Source: Candidatus Electrothrix marina
GTDB lineage: Bacteria; Desulfobacterota; Desulfobulbia; Desulfobulbales; Desulfobulbaceae
Length of the DNA: 5,408 nt
Assembly (NCBI GenBank): GCA_004028495.1
Contig: MTKS01000134.1
Location: 1 to 5,408 of the forward strand
Direction: 5' to 3'
Part shown: piece by piece, positions 1-5,408 of the stretch
Layout of the letters: each line of letters starts with the position of its first letter
Position numbering within the stretch: the stretch's first letter is position 1
Program-made: the position numbers and the translations under genes
The notes under the pieces: model-generated
The model's input: the letters and a program-made list of their open reading frames with translations, nothing else
Database searches by the model: none
What the model was told of the DNA's origin: nothing

Positions 1-1134
1 GTTGTACGAAAACACCTCTTTATTGCTGCGTTATTAACCGGAGCATCCTTATTTATCACTCCATACGGCTTCGAATATCTTTCCCAACTTTTTTTGGGGC
101 TTCTGCCAACTGAAAAAAATATATCAAAAATAAGTGCTGTTACCGCCTACAAATCTCCATTTGCCAATAATGATCCGATGGGGCTCATTATGCTCTTGAA
201 CATCAGTATCTGTTCCCTTGTTTATCTGTACAGCAAAAATTTTCGTAAAATTGAATGGTCATCTTTATTATCAAATCTCATTTTTATTTTTCTGTATACC
301 CGGATGATGAGAACAACATTTTACTGGGCACCAATCTTTCTTTTCTCGTCTCTGACGCTCTTATCTGATACGCCGAATGCCTCACTACCTCTTTCAAATC
401 GGTTGAGCGGCGTTGCATCCCGACTTTGGCCGATCCTTATTTTTTCCGTGGCTCTTTGGGTTTCCTCCGTGACGATATATAAAGCCATGAGCACTCCAGA
501 GATGGGCTGCTGGACAGGCTTCGGTATTGCGGACTCCAGCCCGGTTAACGAATCAAAATACATTAAAAAACATTTTCCAACAGCCAAGGTGGGCAATACC
601 TTTAATCAAGGTGCATATTTAATGTGGGAGATCTATCCTGAGAACAAGGTATTCATAGATTCCCGTCATTTTCCCTACAGAAAGTGGGATGACATATATT
701 GGCATTATTTCAATATCGATACCATCCGTAGGCAACCGAAACAATTTGCAGACTATATTACCCGCCAGGACTGTGACATCTGGCTGATCGGGCATGAAGA
801 CATAGTGATAGGTCAATGGTTTTTCCTGTCACCGAACTGGAAATTGGTATATTATGGAAGAAATGCTGCTGTTTTCCTCCGACAAGACATCCAGTCTCAC
901 AAAAATCTGGACAATACAGAGATACATCAGGGGATTCGTCACATAAAAAACTTTGTCTACGCCAGCCAAGCACTCAAGTGGACCTTAATTATTCAGGACT
1001 GGACAACAGCTGAAATAATACTTAATGATATGAAGGAGCGATTTATTTTTCCGCAACAGCGTGAAAAAATACGCAAGCTTAATCATCTTGTTCAGTTGCT
1101 GAAACAAAAAAATACAGGCTTGATATTACATTAA
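1..1134 (+). CDS. Polytopic membrane protein with extracytoplasmic C-terminal domain, GT-C glycosyltransferase-like, 5' partial
   Basis: The frame is open from the first base and ends at TAA 1132-1134, giving 377 visible residues; the true start lies upstream. A TTG at 94 falls inside a hydrophobic run, so it is unlikely to be the start. Hydrophobic segments lie at about visible residues 5-20, 60-77, 89-100, 107-121 and 141-160. The TPYG near residues 20-23 and the FLYTRMMR segment near 97-104 resemble conserved spots in GT-C-like membrane proteins. After the last membrane segment comes a soluble domain. Its core (residues 199-222, bases 595-666) reads NTFNQGAYLMW, then YPENKVFIDSR, the pattern 'N-x-GGYL-W-x-P-x-VFIDGR' seen in many uncharacterised bacterial membrane proteins. 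The final ~70 residues are charged and look helical, possibly TPR-like. The domain has only two cysteines (residues 170 and 258). It is followed after 26 bases by the VKOR fusion gene. The activity is not known; assignment to glycosyl transfer is inference from overall architecture. I am sure it is coding, moderately sure of the family. Confidence 0.8.
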   Translation, partial: VVRKHLFIAALLTGASLFITPYGFEYLSQLFLGLLPTEKNISKISAVTAYKSPFANNDPMGLIMLLNISICSLVYLYSKNFRKIEWSSLLSNLIFIFLYTRMMRTTFYWAPIFLFSSLTLLSDTPNASLPLSNRLSGVASRLWPILIFSVALWVSSVTIYKAMSTPEMGCWTGFGIADSSPVNESKYIKKHFPTAKVGNTFNQGAYLMWEIYPENKVFIDSRHFPYRKWDDIYWHYFNIDTIRRQPKQFADYITRQDCDIWLIGHEDIVIGQWFFLSPNWKLVYYGRNAAVFLRQDIQSHKNLDNTEIHQGIRHIKNFVYASQALKWTLIIQDWTTAEIILNDMKERFIFPQQREKIRKLNHLVQLLKQKNTGLILH

Positions 1135-1160
1135 TTTTTTCTTCAAAAAGCACTTTCACC

Positions 1161-2321
1161 ATGAAGCAAAAAACACTCCCCTATCGTGTCTACACTGTTC
1201 CGATACTTATTCTTGCCGCTATCGGCATCGCGGCCTCAGCTTACCTCGCCCTGTCTCACTACCGAAACTATACAGACATCGGTTACAGCAGTTTCTGTGC
1301 CATTTCCAAATCCATCAATTGCGATACAGTATCACAAAGCCCCTGGTCAATCCTGCTCGGTCTCCCGGTGGCACTCTGGGGAGTTCTCGGCTATACAATA
1401 TTTTTTCTTCTTGCTTTACCTGCTCAAGTCAACACACAGGAACGTAGAAATCTCTGGGACCTGCTCTTCCTTATAGCCCTGCTTTTTTCTCTTATCGACC
1501 TCTTTTTCGGCTACATAACAGCAGTAAAGATTGAATCCTACTGCATTGTCTGCTTCCTGACCTATGTGGTCAGTTTTGCCCTCCTTTTCTTAACCTGGAT
1601 TGTCCGACGACGCTTTAACAGCCATTCTCTTCTCACCGGGGTACAGAAAGGATTGGGATTCCTGCTCCACCAAAAAAGTATACTGGGCCTGCTTGTGCTT
1701 CTCGTTCTTGCCTTTGGCACGCTGAGAATATTTATTCCGACATACTGGAACTATCATTATCCGCAACTATCAGGAAACATAACAACGGGTATCACAGAAG
1801 AAGGTCACCCTTGGATCGGAGCAGAAGACCCCAAACTTGTAATCAAGGAATTCACGGATTACCAATGTTTTCAATGCAGCAAAGCCCATTTCTTCTTACG
1901 CCTTCTTGTTGATAAATATCCAGATAAGATCCGCTTGGTCCATTATCATTATCCTATGGACGAAAAATTCAATACCGTGCTGGTCAAAGAACCTTTTCAT
2001 ACCGGCTCCGGGATGTTGGCCCTGCTGACAATTGCAGCTGCCCGACAGGATAAATTCTGGGAGGCCAATGACGCACTGTACGGCGTGATTCAGCATGGAA
2101 TCACGGCCTTTAATATCCAAGAATTTGCCGAAAAACTCCACCTTGATACAGAGCAGCTCAAAAAGGATATGTATTCCGAGTCCGCTCTTAAACAGGTCGA
2201 ATCTGACATCCGAACCGGCCTGAAAAATAATATTCTCGGGACGCCCTCTTTTATTGTTAACGGCAAGGTATATACGGGTCGTTTTCCCAACGAAATCATC
2301 GAGATCATCAACGAAGAGTAA
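1161..2321 (+). CDS. Vitamin K epoxide reductase (VKOR) fused to a DsbA-like thioredoxin domain
   Basis: This is a 386-residue inner-membrane enzyme expected to make disulfide bonds in the periplasm, passing electrons from its thioredoxin domain through VKOR to quinone, the job DsbB plus DsbA do in E. coli. The VKOR part (about residues 10-150) has four membrane segments (12-33, 62-87, 98-119, 124-146). It carries the loop cysteines Cys46 and Cys54, Ser60 in the position of the conserved VKOR serine, and the quinone-site pair Cys128-Ile-Val-Cys131. A fifth segment (173-193) puts the C-terminal domain outside. That domain (about 210-386) has the redox motif Cys236-Phe-Gln-Cys239 after EFTDYQ and the cis-proline loop GTPSF (Pro362), typical of the Thioredoxin_4/DsbA-G group. 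All redox residues are intact. Length suits the bacterial VKOR-Trx fusions. ATG 1161 begins right before membrane segment 1; there is no strong Shine-Dalgarno, so expression may depend on the upstream gene. The stop is three bases before the next gene. Confidence 0.95.
   Translation: MKQKTLPYRVYTVPILILAAIGIAASAYLALSHYRNYTDIGYSSFCAISKSINCDTVSQSPWSILLGLPVALWGVLGYTIFFLLALPAQVNTQERRNLWDLLFLIALLFSLIDLFFGYITAVKIESYCIVCFLTYVVSFALLFLTWIVRRRFNSHSLLTGVQKGLGFLLHQKSILGLLVLLVLAFGTLRIFIPTYWNYHYPQLSGNITTGITEEGHPWIGAEDPKLVIKEFTDYQCFQCSKAHFFLRLLVDKYPDKIRLVHYHYPMDEKFNTVLVKEPFHTGSGMLALLTIAAARQDKFWEANDALYGVIQHGITAFNIQEFAEKLHLDTEQLKKDMYSESALKQVESDIRTGLKNNILGTPSFIVNGKVYTGRFPNEIIEIINEE
2313..2318 (+). promoter_or_regulatory. 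Shine-Dalgarno GAAGAG supporting a TTG start
   Basis: GAAGAG sits at the very 3' end of the VKOR gene, six bases before TTG 2325. It is purine-rich and reasonably spaced. The in-frame TAA at 2319-2321 excludes any earlier start, and the first in-frame ATG (codon 70 of the predicted protein) would remove the first membrane segment and the acidic loop motif. TTG is therefore the best supported start. The closeness to the preceding stop suggests translational coupling. Confidence 0.6.
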
Positions 2322-2324
2322 TCA

Positions 2325-4049
2325 TTGCCAGACTACACTATCACAAAACAACGAGGAATTTTCATCCTCACAGGGGGGCTTCTCGCTGGCCTGCTTATCA
2401 GCCTCGTTTTGCTGGCCTGCACACCTCCTTTCAGCCGAGATGCCCTGATTCATCACCTCCAACTCCCGAAACTCTATCTCCAACATGGGGGCATCTACGA
2501 AATTCCAGAGCTGGTCTTTTCCTACTATCCCATGAATCTTGATCTGCTGTACATGGGAGCCCTTTACCTTGGCAGCGACATCTTGGCTAAATACATCCAC
2601 ATGGCCTTTGGCCTTGGAACGGCCCTGCTGCTCTATGTTCATCTGAAAAAACGATTATCCGCCACCTACGGGTTGCTTGGTGCCTTATTTTTTCTCAGCA
2701 TTCCGATCATCGTCAAACTTTCTATCACCGTTTACGTAGACCTCGGTCTTCTCTTTTTCAACACAGCATCCCTGCTCCTCCTCTTTCATTGGCTGGAGAC
2801 GGGAAAGCAAAAGAAGTATCTTATCCTTGCCGGACTCTCCTGTGGTTTAGCCATTGGAACAAAGTACAATGGGCTTCTCGTTCTTTTTCTTCTGACCCTC
2901 ATGCTCCCGATCCTGATCATCCGCAGTCAGCCGCAAACCAAGAAAGAGGCTGGCACAGCTATCAGGGCAACAATCTTTTTTTGCCTTGCAGCCCTGCTTA
3001 GCGCCTCACCCTGGTTGATAAGAAATGCTGCCTGGACCGGCAATCCAATCTATCCGCTCTATAACGATTTTTTTAACCGCTCCTACACAACCTCTCCGCC
3101 AGATCAGCAACTCAGCACAGCAACAGAAAAAGAAGTGAAAACTGATGAGGAGAAAAACAGCAGCGGTGCCCGTGGAGTTTTTACCAGAAGATATATGCTC
3201 TACCAGGAAAACATCTGGCAGCTTCTTTTTTTGCCTGTACGCATTTTCTTCGAGGGACAGGACAATGATCCCCGCTATTTTGACGGTCGCCTGAATCCCT
3301 TTCTCTTTTTCCTCCCGTTCCTCAGTTTTCTAGGCATCACGCAGGAAAAGAAACAGCTCCGTCTTGAAAAAATGACGCTGACCGCCTTCTCTGTCTTCTA
3401 TTTCCTCTTTGCCTTTAACACCGGTGTACTGCGCATCCGCTACTTGGCTCCCATCCTGCCTTTCCTGGTGATTCTCTCCATGTACGGACTCAAAAACCTG
3501 GAAAATCTGGGTGAAAAACATGCGTCGAAAATCGGATTAACTAAGCTGGTCTGGCCACTGACTGTTTTCCTTCTCCTTCTATGGAACGGTAGCTATATCC
3601 AGCAACAATTCGTGAAGATTGATCCCTTGAGCTCTATCACAGGCCGACTAAGCCGAGATAAATATTTGACTAAACAGATTCCCGAATATCCGGTTATGCA
3701 GTATGCAAATAAAAACCTGCCGGATTCTGCAAAAATCCTCTGTCTTTTTCTCGGCTGGCGGGGATATTATCTGGACAGGCCGCATCTCTTTGACTCCCAC
3801 AGTACCCCGGATCTCCTTCTCTTCTGGCTCGGGCAACCCGAGAGCAGCATTGAGACGGTCCTGCAAAATCTTCAAGAACAGCAAATCAGCCATCTTCTTA
3901 TTCGGACTGATCTCACAACGCAGTGGCTGCATAATGGAGAAAATCACCGACAGGAACTCTGGAATCTGCTCAGCAGAAATCATTTGATTGCAGTGCATAC
4001 ACATCTCAACTATATTCTTTATCAAATTAATTTTCGTTCAGTTCGCTAA
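2325..4049 (+). CDS. GT-C family membrane glycosyltransferase (PMT/ArnT-like fold)
   Basis: A 574-residue polytopic protein expected to transfer a sugar from a polyprenyl-phosphate donor to an acceptor on the outer face of the inner membrane. Hydrophobic segment 1 (about 12-32) is followed by a loop with SRDALIHHLQLPK (37-49). Asp39 sits where GT-C enzymes keep their catalytic or metal-binding acid, and 'D-x-x-HL-x-x-PK' is typical of the superfamily. Further hallmarks are WLIRNAAWTGNPIYPL (230-245), with the usual RN-x-x-x-TGNP pattern, and RIRYLAPILPFL (370-381). About ten membrane segments can be picked out up to residue 421. A soluble C-terminal region (about 430-574) includes LPDSAKIL and GYYLDRP (480-486). 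A charged insert lies at about 260-289 (rich in Ser, Lys and Glu). The LLAC at residues 29-32 mimics a lipobox but is rejected below. Donor and acceptor cannot be told from sequence. It starts at TTG with a nearby GAAGAG, three bases after the VKOR stop. The 32-base gap to gspF holds no terminator. Confidence 0.88.
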   Translation: MPDYTITKQRGIFILTGGLLAGLLISLVLLACTPPFSRDALIHHLQLPKLYLQHGGIYEIPELVFSYYPMNLDLLYMGALYLGSDILAKYIHMAFGLGTALLLYVHLKKRLSATYGLLGALFFLSIPIIVKLSITVYVDLGLLFFNTASLLLLFHWLETGKQKKYLILAGLSCGLAIGTKYNGLLVLFLLTLMLPILIIRSQPQTKKEAGTAIRATIFFCLAALLSASPWLIRNAAWTGNPIYPLYNDFFNRSYTTSPPDQQLSTATEKEVKTDEEKNSSGARGVFTRRYMLYQENIWQLLFLPVRIFFEGQDNDPRYFDGRLNPFLFFLPFLSFLGITQEKKQLRLEKMTLTAFSVFYFLFAFNTGVLRIRYLAPILPFLVILSMYGLKNLENLGEKHASKIGLTKLVWPLTVFLLLLWNGSYIQQQFVKIDPLSSITGRLSRDKYLTKQIPEYPVMQYANKNLPDSAKILCLFLGWRGYYLDRPHLFDSHSTPDLLLFWLGQPESSIETVLQNLQEQQISHLLIRTDLTTQWLHNGENHRQELWNLLSRNHLIAVHTHLNYILYQINFRSVR

Positions 4050-4081
4050 GCTTTTTCTTCAGCCCGATCCCTACATCTCAT

Positions 4082-5320
4082 ATGCCTGTTTACGAATATA
4101 CCGCCCTGAATGCACAGGGGAAAAAACAGAAAGGAGTACTGGATGCCGACTCCATGTCAGCTGCCCGCCAAAAAATCCGCAAGGATGGCAGCTATCCGGT
4201 TGAGATAAAAGAAACCGTTCCACGAGGGAGAAAAAAAAGAGAAGAGGCAGATAAAAAAAACGTTCTCTCCCTACAGTTCGGTGCACGAATCAAGCAGCAG
4301 GAGATCCATGTGGCGACCCGTCAGCTCGCCACCCTGCTCGGTGCCGGCATCCCTCTTGTTCCGGCCCTGAGCGGCCTCGTTGAGCAGACCACCAACAAAG
4401 CACTGCAAACTAAAATCACCCAGATCAAGGAATCAGTCAATGAGGGTAACTCTTTGACCTCCTCCCTGGCGGAACATCCCCGCCTCTTTTCCAAGATCTA
4501 CGTCAATATGGTTCAGGCCGGCGAGGCTTCAGGCTCGCTGGATGTGGTTCTTGAGCGACTGGCCGAGGTCGGTGAGCGGCAGCAGGCCATGCGTTCACGA
4601 ATTGCTGCTGCCCTCATCTACCCGATCTTTATGGCCTTGGTGGGTATCGGTGTCCTGTTTCTCCTGATCACCTTTATCGTACCCTCAATCACCAAGGTCT
4701 TTACTGACCGAGACCAAGCCCTGCCCCTGCCGACAACCATCCTGATCAGCCTGAGTGATTTCCTCCAGAGCTATTGGATTATTATAGTGTTCCTGATTAT
4801 AGGTCTAATCATAGGTATCCGTTTTTTCATCCAACAACCCAAGGGCCAACGGCTCTGGGATACCATGAAACTCTCCATCCCCGTGCTCAGAGATCTGAAC
4901 ATAAAGATTGCAGCAGCCACCTTGGGACGTACCATGTCAAGCCTGCTGGAATCCGGTGTCCCTTTGATCACCTCCCTGGGGATTGTCAAAAATATCCTCA
5001 ATAATGTATTATTAGCCGATGTTATGGACATGGCCACTGAAGAGCTGGAAAAAGGGAAAAGCCTGTCCAGCGTCCTGCGCGGCAATAAGTACTTCACCCC
5101 CATGCTTGTCCAGATGATTGCAGTGGGTGAGCAGAGCGGTTCCTTGGAAAAAATGCTTGAAAAGGCGGCTGATAGCTACGAGAAGGAAGTAGAAACCAAG
5201 GTCTTGGCCATGACCTCAATGATTGAGCCCATCATGATCCTGGTTATGGGCTTGGCAGTGAGCTTTATTGTTATCTCTATCCTCCTGCCGATCTTTGAGA
5301 TGAATCAGCTGATTAAATAA
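4082..5320 (+). CDS. gspF: Type II secretion system inner-membrane platform protein GspF
   Basis: The product (412 residues, near the usual ~400-410) is the polytopic inner-membrane platform of the type II secretion system, thought to link the GspE ATPase to pseudopilus assembly. The N-terminus MPVYEYTALNAQGKKQKG, followed by DADS and AARQ, is the GspF signature and separates it from the pilus paralogue PilC. Two T2SSF repeats follow, at about 76-200 and 279-402. Each has the hallmark motif: QAGEASGSLDVVLERLA (145-161) and AVGEQSGSLEKMLEKAA (347-363). Membrane segments are about 177-203, 231-251 and 378-404. ATG 4082 matches the family start precisely, though the preceding bases lack a good Shine-Dalgarno. 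A Lys/Arg-rich linker (48-60) contains two runs of eight A. The gene is not preceded by gspE; upstream are the glycosyltransferase and VKOR genes. What follows at the window edge is a repeat, not gspG. PilC or another T2SSF protein is the alternative, which I think unlikely. Confidence 0.95.
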   Translation: MPVYEYTALNAQGKKQKGVLDADSMSAARQKIRKDGSYPVEIKETVPRGRKKREEADKKNVLSLQFGARIKQQEIHVATRQLATLLGAGIPLVPALSGLVEQTTNKALQTKITQIKESVNEGNSLTSSLAEHPRLFSKIYVNMVQAGEASGSLDVVLERLAEVGERQQAMRSRIAAALIYPIFMALVGIGVLFLLITFIVPSITKVFTDRDQALPLPTTILISLSDFLQSYWIIIVFLIIGLIIGIRFFIQQPKGQRLWDTMKLSIPVLRDLNIKIAAATLGRTMSSLLESGVPLITSLGIVKNILNNVLLADVMDMATEELEKGKSLSSVLRGNKYFTPMLVQMIAVGEQSGSLEKMLEKAADSYEKEVETKVLAMTSMIEPIMILVMGLAVSFIVISILLPIFEMNQLIK

Positions 5321-5332
5321 GATTTCCGCTTT

Positions 5333-5360
5333 CACGGTGTCGTAGGGGTAATCCCCCGTG
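5333..5360. repeat. Imperfect hairpin downstream of gspF
   Basis: CACGG (5333-5337) is complementary to CCGTG (5356-5360). Inside, GGGG (5345-5348) can pair with CCCC (5353-5356) around a TAAT loop; the two pairings compete for one base. No T-run follows, so this is not a classic Rho-independent terminator, though it may protect the 3' end of the transcript or be part of a dispersed palindromic repeat. It lies 13 bases after the gspF stop. Confidence 0.45.
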
Positions 5361-5408
5361 ATTGATCGAAAATTGCCCGAAAAATTTGCGGTTCCGGTAG
5401 GGGCACGG
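5341..5408. repeat. Possible dispersed intergenic repeat, running off the window edge
   Basis: GTAGGGG occurs at 5342-5348 and again at 5397-5403, the second copy being followed by CACGG, which also stands at 5333-5337 and is the reverse complement of CCGTG at 5356-5360. Between them, CGAAAATTGC (5367-5376) and CGAAAAATTTGC (5378-5389) form a near direct repeat. No plausible reading frame is seen. The mix of short direct and inverted G-rich units resembles REP/MITE-like intergenic elements, but only one edge is visible, so the identity is a guess. Confidence 0.35.

Noticed and set aside
94..96. TTG at 94 as the start of the first gene
   Set aside because: The frame stays open to base 1 and the upstream 31 residues form a membrane segment with the family-like TPYG motif, so the gene is simply cut by the window edge.
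1135..1160. T-run TTTTTTCTTCAAAAAG as a terminator between genes 1 and 2
   Set aside because: Only a weak A/T stem of about five pairs without GC pairs, and the T-run precedes rather than follows the stem.
2325..2420. Lipoprotein-like N-terminus: hydrophobic stretch ending in LLAC (residues 29-32) of the third gene
   Set aside because: The residues after the cysteine form the conserved GT-C loop with Asp39, and the protein continues with many membrane segments; a cleaved lipoprotein signal would remove the first segment of the fold.
3988..4016. Possible sigma70 promoter for gspF: TTGCAG, 17 bases, TATATT
   Set aside because: The -35 box matches only three of six bases and the whole lies inside the coding end of the preceding gene; such matches are common by chance in AT-rich sequence.
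3648..4025. 125-codon open frame on the minus strand opposite the glycosyltransferase
   Set aside because: It lies wholly inside a gene with clear family motifs, its translation shows no recognisable domain, and no sign of its own start context was found; it is an antisense shadow.
5321..5408. Start of gspG or another gsp gene
   Set aside because: No start codon followed by a prepilin-like hydrophobic N-terminus is seen; the stretch has only repeat-like features.

Overview
The window carries four genes on the + strand, closely spaced and probably co-transcribed. They run from the open left edge to position 5320 and are followed by a short non-coding tail that looks like the start of a dispersed repeat. 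All four products are predicted integral membrane proteins of a diderm bacterium: a 5'-truncated polytopic protein with an extracytoplasmic C-terminal domain, a VKOR-thioredoxin fusion for disulfide formation, a GT-C type membrane glycosyltransferase, and GspF of the type II secretion system. GspF and a periplasmic oxidative-folding enzyme point to a Gram-negative organism. VKOR replacing DsbB, together with medium GC content, would suit a Desulfobacterota-like (deltaproteobacterial) lineage, but that placement is inference and not tested here.

Layout: 1-1134 is the 3' part of a membrane protein resembling GT-C glycosyltransferase-like proteins. After 26 bases, 1161-2321 encodes the VKOR-DsbA-like fusion. 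Three bases later, a GT-C glycosyltransferase starts at a TTG codon (2325-4049). After 32 bases, gspF occupies 4082-5320. None of the gaps holds a convincing terminator, so a single transcript is plausible. Bases 5321-5408 contain a GGGG/CCCC hairpin and two copies of GTAGGGG, the second running off the edge.

Working together: the first and third genes look like envelope sugar-transfer or envelope-assembly proteins using lipid-linked donors. The second would form disulfides in exported proteins, possibly including the first gene's product, whose extracytoplasmic domain has exactly two cysteines. GspF is the inner-membrane platform of the machinery that exports folded, often disulfide-bonded proteins. 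A functional link among them is attractive but unproven. I see known families in an uncommon order rather than a clear new system.
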